Shown: positions 7,502 through 15,013, numbered from the stretch's first letter. The stretch: DNA of 64,000 nucleotides from B18-G4 sp032250805 (GCA_032250805.1 JAVVEM010000006.1:1-64000), one strand, 5' to 3'. The notes: generated by a model not told the origin, from the sequence alone. Program-made: numbers and translations.

Positions 7502-9247
7502 ATGAAAATCACAAAGTTATCTTTATTTATTCTTATAATTTTTGTTTCTGGCCTGCAATCCTTCGCATGCACCAATTTTCTCATCACCAAAGGAGCTTCA
7601 ACCGACGGATCGGTCATGATCAGTTATGCCGCCGATTCGCATGTGCTTTATGGTGAACTTTATCACTGGCCTGCAGCGCAGTGGCCTGAAGGTACGATGA
7701 TGGATATTTATGAATGGGATACCGGAAAATTCCTGGGAAAGATAAGCCAGGCACCTGTAACCTATAATGTTGTTGGTAATATGAACGAATACCAGGTGGC
7801 CATTGGCGAAACAACTTACGGTGGCTTGCCGGAATTGTCGAAACAGCCGGGGGCGATCATGGATTATGGCAGCCTGATCTATGTTGCACTGCAGCGTTCG
7901 AAGAGTGCACGTGAAGCCATCCTTACCATCGGAAACCTCATGGACGAATATGGGTATTACAGCTCGGGCGAATCTTTTTCCATTGCCGACCCCGATGAAG
8001 TTTGGATTATGGAACTCATTGGCAAAGGTGAAGGCCATAAGGGAGCCGTTTGGGTTGCACGCCTTGTACCCGACGGGTATATTTGCGCCCATGCCAACCA
8101 GGCCAGGATAACCACATTTCCGCTGGCCGATGGTAAAAAATCCATCACTTTCGACGATAAAGACAAGATCTTTAACGAAAGCATTGAATGTATTTATGCT
8201 GCCGATGTGATCTCCTTTGCCAGGGAAAAAGGCTTTTTTGAGGGAAAAGACAAAGAATTCAGTTTTTCTGATGTATATGCCCCGGTAGATTTCGGGGGCG
8301 CCCGCTTTTGCGAAGTAAGGGTGTGGGCGATGTTTAATGTCGTGCACAGCTACATGGACCAGTATTTCGATTACGTAAAAGGCCACGTTAAGCATGACGA
8401 CACCTTTGCCGATGGCAGCAAAAATCCGAATGGCTTTGCAAGCAACCGCATGCCTTTATGGATAAAGCCCGAACGCAAGATCTCTCCTCACGACATGATG
8501 AACTTTATGCGCGATCACCTTGAAGGAACCGAGCTCGACATGCGCAAAGACATTGGCGCGGGGCCATTTGAAAATCCTTACCGCTGGCGTCCGCTTACCT
8601 GGGAAGTTGACGGCGTAACCTATTGCAACGAGCGAGCTACAGCCACGCAGCAAACGGGTTTTTCGTTCGTTACCCAGAGCAGAAACTGGTTGCCCGAAAA
8701 AATTGGTGGAATCATCTGGTGGGGGGTTGACGATGCAGCCTCGAGTGTATACATGCCGATGTATTCGTGCATGACTAAAGCACCTGAAAAGGTGGCACCC
8801 GGATACGGTTCCATGATGGAGTTTGTTGATGATGCAGGATTTTGGGTGTTTAACCAGATCTCAAACCTGGCCTATACCCGTTATAACCTGATACACCCCG
8901 AAATAATGGAAAAACAACAGGCCACAGAAAAAGAATTCATTCAGCTTGGCCAGGCCGTTGATGTGGCTGCAGCAAGCCTTTATGAGGCCAATCCTGAGCT
9001 GGCCGTAAATTTCCTCACCGATTACAGTGTTTCAACAGCCAACAACACTGTTTTGGAATGGAAAGATTTCTATGCGCACCTTTTCACGAAGTACATGGAC
9101 GGTAACGTAAAAGAAAAACGAGAAGTTCCGGAAGGATATAAATATATCACTCCCGGGCTCAAACAACCCGGTTATGGCGAAGAATGGTACAGGATCATTG
9201 TAAATAAAACCGGCGATCACTTTAAGGTGATCGGCAGCGCACATTAG
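7502..9247 (+). CDS. Peptidase C69 family (Ntn-hydrolase dipeptidase)
   Basis: A 581-residue secreted peptidase of family C69 (U34 dipeptidases). A signal peptide (residues 1-22, ending SFA) is followed directly by Cys23 in CTNFLITKGAS, so cleavage would expose the N-terminal catalytic cysteine typical of Ntn hydrolases. SDGS-like TDGSVM at about 34 and the GETTYGG motif near 100 support the call. It probably acts in the periplasm or outside the cell on dipeptides. It stands alone, with a clear terminator (9274-9308) directly downstream, and has the G+C of the core genome rather than of the island that follows. Confidence 0.85.
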   Translation: MKITKLSLFILIIFVSGLQSFACTNFLITKGASTDGSVMISYAADSHVLYGELYHWPAAQWPEGTMMDIYEWDTGKFLGKISQAPVTYNVVGNMNEYQVAIGETTYGGLPELSKQPGAIMDYGSLIYVALQRSKSAREAILTIGNLMDEYGYYSSGESFSIADPDEVWIMELIGKGEGHKGAVWVARLVPDGYICAHANQARITTFPLADGKKSITFDDKDKIFNESIECIYAADVISFAREKGFFEGKDKEFSFSDVYAPVDFGGARFCEVRVWAMFNVVHSYMDQYFDYVKGHVKHDDTFADGSKNPNGFASNRMPLWIKPERKISPHDMMNFMRDHLEGTELDMRKDIGAGPFENPYRWRPLTWEVDGVTYCNERATATQQTGFSFVTQSRNWLPEKIGGIIWWGVDDAASSVYMPMYSCMTKAPEKVAPGYGSMMEFVDDAGFWVFNQISNLAYTRYNLIHPEIMEKQQATEKEFIQLGQAVDVAAASLYEANPELAVNFLTDYSVSTANNTVLEWKDFYAHLFTKYMDGNVKEKREVPEGYKYITPGLKQPGYGEEWYRIIVNKTGDHFKVIGSAH

Positions 9248-9273
9248 TACCTTCAAACGCAGGCATACCAAAG

Positions 9274-9308
9274 CCGGGATCTGAATACTGCTTCAGGTTC
9301 CGGTTTTT
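9274..9308 (+). terminator. Rho-independent terminator after the C69 peptidase gene
   Basis: A 12-bp stem (CCGGGATCTGAA at 9274-9285 with TTCAGGTTCCGG at 9292-9303, two G-U pairs) closes a 6-base loop and is followed by TTTTT. Confidence 0.85.
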
Positions 9309-9660
9309 GTTTTTCGGGCTGAGTTAAGGAAAATTTCCGATACTGGTCAAGCATGTAATCATTTCGCACGCTGAAGACTGCACCCGGATTCGTAGATGCT
9401 TCGCATTTATTTTAATTTCATCCTGGAGATGTTGTGCAGAAGTAATATTAAAAAACAAATTCTGCGCCAATATCCGGGCCGAGGATCCTGGGACGACCTA
9501 CGCTTCTATAGCAGCTGGCATATGCTATGCCGCCTGTTTTTTATTGCCCCCGCACGAATGTATTAAAAATCCATATCTTTAATGTGGTGATAATTATAAG
9601 CCCGGCAAAGCACATGCCGGCGAAACGTTAGGCTTTATGCAAAAACAATAAGCAAATCTT

Positions 9661-9696
9661 TACATTTGTACCGAAATTTGTATTTTTGGGACAAAT
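9661..9696 (+). promoter_or_regulatory. Promoter and possible operator of the fic gene
   Basis: TACATTTG at 9661-9668 matches the -7 box TAnnTTTG. ATTTGTA is directly repeated at 9664 and 9676 (12-base step, about one helix turn), and ATTTGT at 9676 forms an inverted repeat with ACAAAT at 9691. This fits a repressor site overlapping the transcription start; the C-terminal DNA-binding-like domain of the Fic protein is a candidate autoregulator. Confidence 0.45.
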
Positions 9697-9705
9697 AAAA
9701 AGAAT

Positions 9706-10785
9706 ATGGGACAAAATGCACCACATTATAGACTAGATAAACTTCCACCTTCGAGAGAAAAAGTGGAGACTATTGAGATACTGAGGCAAACAAATAAATC
9801 AACAGCAGCATTGGCAGAATTAAAAGGGATTGCCAAAACAATTCCTAATCAGGCTATGTTGATTAATGCAATAGTTCTGCAAGAAGCAAAGGATAGCTCG
9901 GAGATTGAGAATATTATTACTACTCAAGATGAGCTTTATAAAGCTTTGACTGTAAATAAAACTCATATTTCTCCTGCGACAAAAGAAGTCGTAAATTACC
10001 GCAAGGCAATATTCCAGGGATTTGACCTTATCAAAAAACAAGGATTTTTAAGAGTCAATGATATTGTGAGCATTCAGCAAGAATTGGTTGATAATACTGC
10101 TGGGATTAGAAGTGCTCCCGGGACTGTTCTAAAAAATGATAAAACGGGACAAGTTGTTTATACACCTCCACAAGATAAAGCTGAAATTCTTGATTTATTG
10201 ACGGACTTTATTAATCATTTCAACCAACAGGACGACTTATCGCCATTAATTAATTTATCAATATTGCATTATCAATTTGAGAGTATTCACCCATTTTATG
10301 ATGGCAATGGAAGAACTGGTCGAATCTTAAATATATTGTATCTGATACTTAACGAATTGATTGATGTTCCAATATTATATCTAAGTTCTTATATTATTGC
10401 AAATAAACCAGAATATTATCGACTTTTAAACCAAACCAATCAGACTGGAAAATGGGAAGAATGGGTAATGTTTATGCTTAAAGCCGTTGAGAATACATCA
10501 AAAGATACGACAGCCCGAATTACCAATATTAAAGGACAGCTTGATAGAACAATAATTAAAGTCCAGGACAAAGCACCAAAGATTTATAGAAAAGAGCTTG
10601 TTGAATTATTATTTGAGCAACCATATTCAAAGATTGAATTTGTTGTAAATAAACTGGGGGTTGAAAGAAAAGCAGCTTCCCGATATTTAAAAGAATTAGA
10701 AACTATTGGGATTCTTGAATCTCAAAAGGTTGGGAGAGAAACTATATATATAAATAAAGAATTGATAGAGATACTGAAACAATAA
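9706..10785 (+). CDS. Fic family protein (class II, self-inhibited AMP transferase)
   Basis: A 359-residue Fic protein. The catalytic motif HPFYDGNGRTGR begins at His195, which normally serves as the base for AMP transfer to a Ser, Thr or Tyr of a target protein. An N-terminal inhibitory helix with the class II signature (S/T)xxxE(G/N) is present as SSEIEN at 64-69, so the enzyme is expected to be self-restrained. The C-terminal 90 residues have a winged-helix look (EFVVNKLGVERKAASRYLKEL), as in SoFic-type proteins. The AT-rich composition, adenine-ending codons and lack of metabolic neighbours mark it as accessory. Target unknown; roles in stress or phage response are only inferred from the family. 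Confidence 0.92.
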   Translation: MGQNAPHYRLDKLPPSREKVETIEILRQTNKSTAALAELKGIAKTIPNQAMLINAIVLQEAKDSSEIENIITTQDELYKALTVNKTHISPATKEVVNYRKAIFQGFDLIKKQGFLRVNDIVSIQQELVDNTAGIRSAPGTVLKNDKTGQVVYTPPQDKAEILDLLTDFINHFNQQDDLSPLINLSILHYQFESIHPFYDGNGRTGRILNILYLILNELIDVPILYLSSYIIANKPEYYRLLNQTNQTGKWEEWVMFMLKAVENTSKDTTARITNIKGQLDRTIIKVQDKAPKIYRKELVELLFEQPYSKIEFVVNKLGVERKAASRYLKELETIGILESQKVGRETIYINKELIEILKQ

Positions 10786-10955
10786 TGCACGAAAGCCTGA
10801 TATCGTATATAGTTTATTTGGCAGGTCATACAAAGGTTTTGGCTTGGTTTCTGTTATTAAACTTTCCATCGGTTTGATAGCAAAGTGTTTTGAAACGCCA
10901 AATAACACCATATGAGAGAACCGTTGGCAGCAAGCAAAACAAGAACACATTGCAT

Positions 10956-11261
10956 ATGGATACAGATGATTTATCAAGAGAATCTTACAATGGGATTTTA
11001 ATAGAGGCGGAGAAATTAACTCATGACTTGACTTTACACTATGGGGTATTATCCGGTGATTGTAAAAACGAGACAGAATACATTGATAAAGCCGAAAAAC
11101 TGACCAGAGAGATAATGCAAGCGGAAGATTGGGAGCTTGACGATTTATTTTGGGGGAATCCACCCGAAAAAGAGAAATTAGAATTTACTTGTAAAAAAAT
11201 ATTAGAGAATATCGGGAAAGTAAAATCAATTCCGCTTGAGAAACGTAAATTTGATTTTTAA
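10956..11261 (+). CDS. Small protein of unknown function in the accessory island
   Basis: A predicted 101-residue acidic helical protein starting MDTDDLSRESYNGILIEAEK and ending in basic KRKFDF. The frame is open back to an ATG at 10890, but those 22 residues are encoded by the intergenic spacer carrying GAACCGTTGGCAGCAAGC, so ATG 10956 is preferred. I do not recognise a characterised family. It lies 16 bases before the P-loop gene on the same strand and could be its partner. AT-rich like the rest of the island. Confidence 0.65.
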   Translation: MDTDDLSRESYNGILIEAEKLTHDLTLHYGVLSGDCKNETEYIDKAEKLTREIMQAEDWELDDLFWGNPPEKEKLEFTCKKILENIGKVKSIPLEKRKFDF

Positions 11262-11277
11262 ACATCGCTAAGATTTT

Positions 11278-11886
11278 ATGATTATATACTTAGTTGGTAT
11301 AAGTTGTGTAGGTAAAACAATAATTGGAAAAATATTGGCTGAAAAGATTGGCTTTACTTTCTTTGACTTGGATTGGGAAATTCAGAATTATTACGAAAAA
11401 CCAATTGAACGAATTCAGGATGAATGTTTAACAATGAACGGATATAGAGAAAAAGCAAGCGTTGTGTTGGATAAGCTATTTTCAAGAAACGTAGATTCTG
11501 TAATTTCCGGCACTCCATCTGGATTAAAATTTTCATGTCTTCAGGTATATAAAATGCATAAAGACAAAGATTTATATTCAGTTTGCTTAAATGATTCGTT
11601 TGAGAATGTATTGGACAGATTAACTTTTTACGACAAAGACTCAAATCCTATCACGGAAAGATTGGATGAATCGAAGAAGAAGAGATATTTAAAAGAGATT
11701 CGGGCGGATTATAACTATTTTAGGGATTCATACAAGCGAGCTGACTTTCAGGTTAATATTGAAAATATTAGATTAGAAAAAATTCCTGAAATGATTATAG
11801 AAGAAATCGGATTGAACGAACAAATGCCAGCTGCCAATCGGGTAGATGGCCCCGGACATATTCATTTGGCATTTAGCATTTTTTAA
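11278..11886 (+). CDS. P-loop kinase-like protein (shikimate/adenylate-kinase fold)
   Basis: A 202-residue P-loop protein with Walker A GISCVGKT at residues 7-14 and a DLDWEIQ segment near 35 that matches the substrate-proximal helix of shikimate-kinase-like enzymes. It lacks the full set of shikimate-binding residues, so a small-molecule or nucleotide kinase of unknown target is more likely than AroK. The last 20 or so residues (from AANRVDG to FSIF) are encoded by the island boundary and a heptamer array, which suggests the original stop was lost or that the tail is non-native. AT-rich; forms a pair with the small gene upstream. Confidence 0.65.
   Translation: MIIYLVGISCVGKTIIGKILAEKIGFTFFDLDWEIQNYYEKPIERIQDECLTMNGYREKASVVLDKLFSRNVDSVISGTPSGLKFSCLQVYKMHKDKDLYSVCLNDSFENVLDRLTFYDKDSNPITERLDESKKKRYLKEIRADYNYFRDSYKRADFQVNIENIRLEKIPEMIIEEIGLNEQMPAANRVDGPGHIHLAFSIF
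11863..11883. repeat. Heptamer array CATTTNN x3 at the island edge
   Basis: CATTTGG, CATTTAG and CATTTTT follow each other and encode the final residues of the P-loop protein. Confidence 0.7.
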
Positions 11887-11958
11887 TGTTGTATGTTACA
11901 TTTTGTTCAAATGGCATTTGTCGCATGATAAATGGTGATGGGGGGATGGGGAGATATT

Positions 11959-12000
11959 CATTGTCCATTCGGCATTGAGCATTTTTCATTTGTCATTTTT
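11959..12000. repeat. Heptamer array CATTNNN x6
   Basis: Six exact 7-base units share only their CATT start: CATTGTC, CATTCGG, CATTGAG, CATTTTT, CATTTGT, CATTTTT. Confidence 0.85.
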
Positions 12001-12004
12001 CTTT

Positions 12005-12032
12005 ACAATGTACATTTTACACTGTACAGATT
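12005..12032. repeat. Heptamer array ACANNTT-like x4
   Basis: Units ACAATGT, ACATTTT, ACACTGT and ACAGATT run in tandem five bases after the CATTNNN array, a different unit with the same period. Confidence 0.65.
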
Positions 12033-12072
12033 GTTTACACACACACCTAATTTTCTGATTCGGAGGGTAAAG

Positions 12073-12141
12073 CCAGCAGCCAGCAACCAGTAACCAGCAG
12101 CGACCAGCTACGAGAGTAATCCAGCATCCAGCATCCAGTTC
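12073..12141. repeat. Heptamer array CCAGNNN
   Basis: CCAGCAG, CCAGCAA, CCAGTAA and CCAGCAG (12073-12100), then CCAGCTA at 12104 and, after a break, CCAGCAT, CCAGCAT, CCAGTTC (12121-12141). The unit keeps CCAG and varies in the last three bases. Confidence 0.85.
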
Positions 12142-12200
12142 CTGCACAACAGTAACTAATTTAGTTATTCTGGCTGAGAACAATTTCTTCATTTTTTGCT

Positions 12201-12208
12201 TATCTTTG
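12201..12208 (+). promoter_or_regulatory. -7 promoter box TATCTTTG of the coiled-coil membrane protein gene
   Basis: This is an exact TAnnTTTG match 93 bases before the start codon, downstream of the heptamer arrays. No clear -33 box is seen. Confidence 0.45.
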
Positions 12209-12301
12209 TTAAAACCATCTATTGTCGCATTTTGATAAATAATATTGGTTTGTGATGTGTTATACATTATCAATCAACAAAACCTTTAAATAATAAATAC
12301 T

Positions 12302-13228
12302 ATGAACGAACAGGCCCCCATATCCGGCAAGAACAGGAAAAAGCCGGGAAAAGCCCTGATAATTATTATCATTGTCTTTATCCTTGCCCTTGCAGGGATC
12401 CTGATCTGGACCTTTACGATGAGGTCGAACCTGAATGTACTGCTCGCAGAAAAAGAACTACAACGTGTCGAACTGCAGGGTGAGCTGGATTCTCTTATGT
12501 TTGAGCATGAGCAAATAAAGATCGAATATGGTACTCTGGCAGATTCGCTGGTGGTGAAGGACAGCATCATACAGGAAAATGCCAAAGAGATCAGAAAACT
12601 TCTCGATACCCAATGGGAGTATTATAAAATTAAAAAGAAACTTGGCCTGCTGCAAAAGGTCAGCCAGGGTTATGTAAGGCAAATGGATTCGCTTTACCGC
12701 GTAAATGCTGCCCTTACCGAAGAAAATGCCGAGATCAGGCAGGATCTCATGAATGCCCAACAGGAAAATGAACGTATAACCAAAGACCGTGAAGCGCTGA
12801 GCGAAATTGTTGACCAGGCGTCGGTCTTACAGTTGTACAACATCGAAGCTTATGGTGTTCGCGAAAGGGGCTCGGGACGAGAGCGTGAAACGGATAAGGT
12901 AAACCGTCTTGATAAAATCAAGGTTTGTTTTACCATCGCCGAAAATAAAGTCATCGAGCCGGGTACAAAGGAAATCTATGTCAGAATAGCCCAACCCGAC
13001 AAACTTATCCTGACAAAAGACCGTTCTGATGAATATACCTTTATGTATGAGGGCGAAAAAATCCAGTATTCCATAAAAAAACTGATCGATTACCAGAACA
13101 CCAGCATGGACCTTTGCCTTTACTGGGCCAAAACCTCGCCCGAAAAAGAAATGCAGGAAGGGGTTTACTATGTTGAAGTATTTTACGGCGATGTGGTGAT
13201 CGGGAATACAAAGTTTATGCTTCGCTAA
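12302..13228 (+). CDS. Membrane-anchored coiled-coil protein of unknown function
   Basis: A 308-residue protein with a short basic N-terminus, one membrane helix at about residues 18-40 (IIIIIVFILALAGILIW), a long coiled coil to about 185 and a C-terminal globular domain (about 205-308) rich in beta strands (KIYVRIAQPDKLILT-like pattern). This layout recurs in Bacteroidota and is sometimes labelled ParA-like or SMC-like without evidence; no nucleotide-binding motif is present, so such names are not supported. The C-terminal part would face the periplasm. It probably has its own promoter at 12201 and ends 15 bases before a convergent four-helix-bundle gene. Confidence 0.8.
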   Translation: MNEQAPISGKNRKKPGKALIIIIIVFILALAGILIWTFTMRSNLNVLLAEKELQRVELQGELDSLMFEHEQIKIEYGTLADSLVVKDSIIQENAKEIRKLLDTQWEYYKIKKKLGLLQKVSQGYVRQMDSLYRVNAALTEENAEIRQDLMNAQQENERITKDREALSEIVDQASVLQLYNIEAYGVRERGSGRERETDKVNRLDKIKVCFTIAENKVIEPGTKEIYVRIAQPDKLILTKDRSDEYTFMYEGEKIQYSIKKLIDYQNTSMDLCLYWAKTSPEKEMQEGVYYVEVFYGDVVIGNTKFMLR

Positions 13229-13242
13229 AGAGTTGGTGCCTT

Positions 13243-13614
13243 TCAGGTTTTTTCAGCATATTGAATTTGCCTGAAGTGTTTTAACCGGTTGAGCCGTTTT
13301 GAAAAATGGCCTATAAAGTCATTAACCTCCGTATAATCACGCTCTTTAATATATCCAATCTCCCTGGCTATTTCAATTTGTGTTCTCAGTTTTGCCAGGG
13401 ATTCAATGGCAATGTTAAAATTGCGGATGCACACACTTTGTGTTTCCGACTCCTCCCCTTCGGCAAGATATGATGAGATTTTTACCACCGATCTCCTCAG
13501 CTGGTTGCGTAGCGTATCATCGTCGAGGAACTTACCGCGGCCCGTGATCATATATATTTTCACGGCCAGGTCTTTTGAATTTCTCCATTCCTGGAGCTTA
13601 TTAAAATTTCCCAT
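13243..13614 (-). CDS. Four-helix-bundle protein of the S23 family, second copy
   Basis: A 123-residue paralogue of the protein at 3577 in family and length but distant in sequence: LQEWRNSKDLAVKIY opens the first helix, followed by LRNQLRRSVVKISSYLAEG, the counterpart of the first copy's TRAVDSISANIAEG, then ESLAKLRTQIEIAREIGYI. No catalytic residues are visible. It shares the GACATTTT-N10-GTACTAATAGATA element upstream but not the flanking octamer arrays. It opposes the coiled-coil gene, with 14 bases between the two stops. Its G+C is close to that of the core genome, so it may be an older insertion. Confidence 0.85.
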   Translation of the reverse strand: MGNFNKLQEWRNSKDLAVKIYMITGRGKFLDDDTLRNQLRRSVVKISSYLAEGEESETQSVCIRNFNIAIESLAKLRTQIEIAREIGYIKERDYTEVNDFIGHFSKRLNRLKHFRQIQYAEKT

Positions 13615-13626
13615 ACAAATAGCCTT

Positions 13627-13657
13627 TATCTATTAGTACCGGAATTTTTAAAATGTC
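13627..13657 (-). promoter_or_regulatory. Element shared by both four-helix-bundle genes, copy 2
   Basis: Minus strand: GACATTTT (13650-13657), ten bases, GTACTAATAGATA (13627-13639), with the start codon 12 bases further. It is identical in both blocks and in spacing to 3970-4000, although the ten spacer bases differ. Confidence 0.7.
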
Positions 13658-13715
13658 GCACCTGAAAAGAAAAAAAATTAACCCCGCCAGCCTGAATGTA
13701 AACGCATAAATCCAA

Positions 13716-14276
13716 TTATTCTTTGAGTTTTTCGACCCAAATAACCCAAAGAACAAAGATCACCACATAAAACAAAGGCCTGAAAATAAAATCGTGGCTA
13801 AAGTCCCAGTACTGGGGACGGTAATTCATAACCATTCCCAGTCCAACAACCCGCAATACATTGGTAATATGAATAATTATTATGCCCAGGGGGATGTACC
13901 ATAGCTTTTTGATCCACGGGCCAGGAAATAAAAAAATGAGCAAAGCGTATTGCAATATTTGTTTTAATCCCGAACAGCCCGCATTTACATACATCATGGA
14001 GTTGTTCGGAAAATATATGTGCATTTTGTCATCGATCCTCACAACATCATATAATCCGGAAATGATCGCAGCCGATTCGCGGTAAACCTCCGCAGCCATC
14101 ACATCCATTAAATCATACATGAAATTATGAATCGGGGCATAATCGAAACCCCTGGCCCAAAAGCGCCATACAAAATGGATCAACAGGGTGATGATCACAA
14201 AAAGGCCAACATCCTTTAAAACAACAAGCTGGTGTTTTTTGATAAACTGCTTAATTTTTTTTAATCGTTCTGCCAT
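13716..14276 (-). CDS. Exosortase/archaeosortase family transpeptidase
   Basis: A 186-residue multi-pass membrane protein with the exosortase catalytic triad: Cys in NAGCSGLKQ, Arg in NVLRVVGLG and His in DFSHDFIFRPL. Helices are visible at about 22-40, 100-115, 122-145 and 165-182. Exosortases cut proteins at a C-terminal tripartite tag and join them to an envelope molecule. No protein in this window ends in a matching tag (motif, membrane helix, basic cluster), so its substrates lie elsewhere. It follows the RNase H gene by 30 bases on the same strand, but functional links with the polysaccharide genes at 0-7 kb are more plausible. Which exosortase subtype it is cannot be decided by eye. 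Confidence 0.85.
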   Translation of the reverse strand: MAERLKKIKQFIKKHQLVVLKDVGLFVIITLLIHFVWRFWARGFDYAPIHNFMYDLMDVMAAEVYRESAAIISGLYDVVRIDDKMHIYFPNNSMMYVNAGCSGLKQILQYALLIFLFPGPWIKKLWYIPLGIIIIHITNVLRVVGLGMVMNYRPQYWDFSHDFIFRPLFYVVIFVLWVIWVEKLKE

Positions 14277-14306
14277 TATGCACGCATTTTTTATAAAACA
14301 CCTTTG

Positions 14307-14933
14307 TTATTTCCTTCCAAAATCGGCCGGAATTTCGCCCCAGGCTGCAGTCTCCCATTTAATGATCTCGTTTTTGTAATCATGTGTCCTGAGCCATGTC
14401 AGGGCTCTGTCGACCAGCTTAAACATTTTTTCATTCACGGGGAGACGTTCTAATTTTGTATTCAGTTTTTTATCGCGAACCCATTTCATGGCTGTTCGTG
14501 AATCGGTATAAACCGGAAAATCAAAATTACGCTCATACAAATAAGCCAAACCATGCACAATGGCCAGAAACTCGCCTATATTTACCGTAGCATATTTAAA
14601 GGGCCCCTGACGAAATAATTCTGCTCCCGAAAGCGTATCAACACCACGGTATTCCATAATGCCGGGATTGCCACTGCATGCAGCATCAACACTGATCGAG
14701 TCGCCAACCGGCTTACCAAAGGCCTCTTTTTCCTTTTCCGTAAGCTTGCCAAAATCTTTTCCTATATAATTCCGCGGATCATCATGAAAGGCTTTCTGCG
14801 CAAGTTCTTCATCATAAAATGCTTTAAACAGGGCCTTGTCGAAGTTTCTGATCTGCCGTTCGCATTCTTTCCAGCTTTTGTATACCCCCGGTTCTTTTCC
14901 TGTCCATACTACGTAATATTTTTGCTTTGCCAT
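14307..14933 (-). CDS. Ribonuclease HI with N-terminal viroplasmin-like domain
   Basis: A 208-residue protein. Residues 1-45 (MAKQKYYVVWTGKEPGVYKSW) form the small caulimovirus viroplasmin domain that binds RNA-DNA hybrids. The rest is the RNase H fold with active-site acidic residues in SVDAACSGNPG, NIGEFLAI and VYTDSRTAM, and a late one in the WGEIPADF tail. It removes RNA from RNA-DNA hybrids in the cytoplasm. The frame extends 11 residues upstream, but ATG 14933 gives the family N-terminus and lies 21 bases from a promoter box (14955-14962). It is followed by the exosortase gene. Confidence 0.9.
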   Translation of the reverse strand: MAKQKYYVVWTGKEPGVYKSWKECERQIRNFDKALFKAFYDEELAQKAFHDDPRNYIGKDFGKLTEKEKEAFGKPVGDSISVDAACSGNPGIMEYRGVDTLSGAELFRQGPFKYATVNIGEFLAIVHGLAYLYERNFDFPVYTDSRTAMKWVRDKKLNTKLERLPVNEKMFKLVDRALTWLRTHDYKNEIIKWETAAWGEIPADFGRK

Positions 14934-14954
14934 GCCCTGCGTTGATTTGATGAA

Positions 14955-14962
14955 CAAAGTTA
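14955..14962 (-). promoter_or_regulatory. -7 promoter box TAACTTTG of the RNase H-exosortase unit
   Basis: On the minus strand TAACTTTG lies 21 bases from the start codon. It is back to back with the box at 14985-14992, forming a compact divergent promoter. Confidence 0.6.
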
Positions 14963-14984
14963 GCAAAAGAACCGCTGCATATTA

Positions 14985-14992
14985 TATCTTTG
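14985..14992 (+). promoter_or_regulatory. -7 promoter box TATCTTTG of the GldH-like gene
   Basis: An exact TAnnTTTG match 21 bases before ATG 15014, divergent from the RNase H promoter. Confidence 0.6.
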
Positions 14993-15013
14993 TAACACCA
15001 AGCTGGAATAAGA

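Larger units (their letters stand above)
9248..9705. other. Non-coding stretch between the C69 peptidase and the accessory island
   Basis: No gene can be supported here. The first part holds the C69 terminator. At 9602-9620 the bases CCGGC and GCCGG form a short hairpin, followed by GAAACGTTAGGC (9622-9633), after which base composition turns AT-rich; this is the likely left edge of the accessory island. The last 45 bases carry the fic promoter region. Confidence 0.5.
11887..12301. other. Non-coding stretch made largely of heptamer arrays
   Basis: No gene is visible. The stretch holds four separate period-7 arrays (11959-12000, 12005-12032, 12073-12110, 12121-12141), a TTTACACACACACC tract, and the promoter of the coiled-coil gene. 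It marks the right flank of the accessory island. Confidence 0.7.

Noticed and set aside
7598..8395. A 265-codon minus-strand frame opposite the C69 peptidase
   Set aside because: The peptidase has signal, catalytic cysteine and family motifs over the same DNA; the antisense frame shows none.
9602..9633. Integron attC-like site (GTTAGGC next to a short hairpin)
   Set aside because: GTTAGGC fits the R' core consensus, but no matching GCCTAAC partner is found upstream and no integrase is in the window.
11863..12141. Regular repeats that could suggest a CRISPR array
   Set aside because: Units are 7 bases, degenerate and directly joined; there are no 23-47 base repeats with unique spacers and no cas genes.
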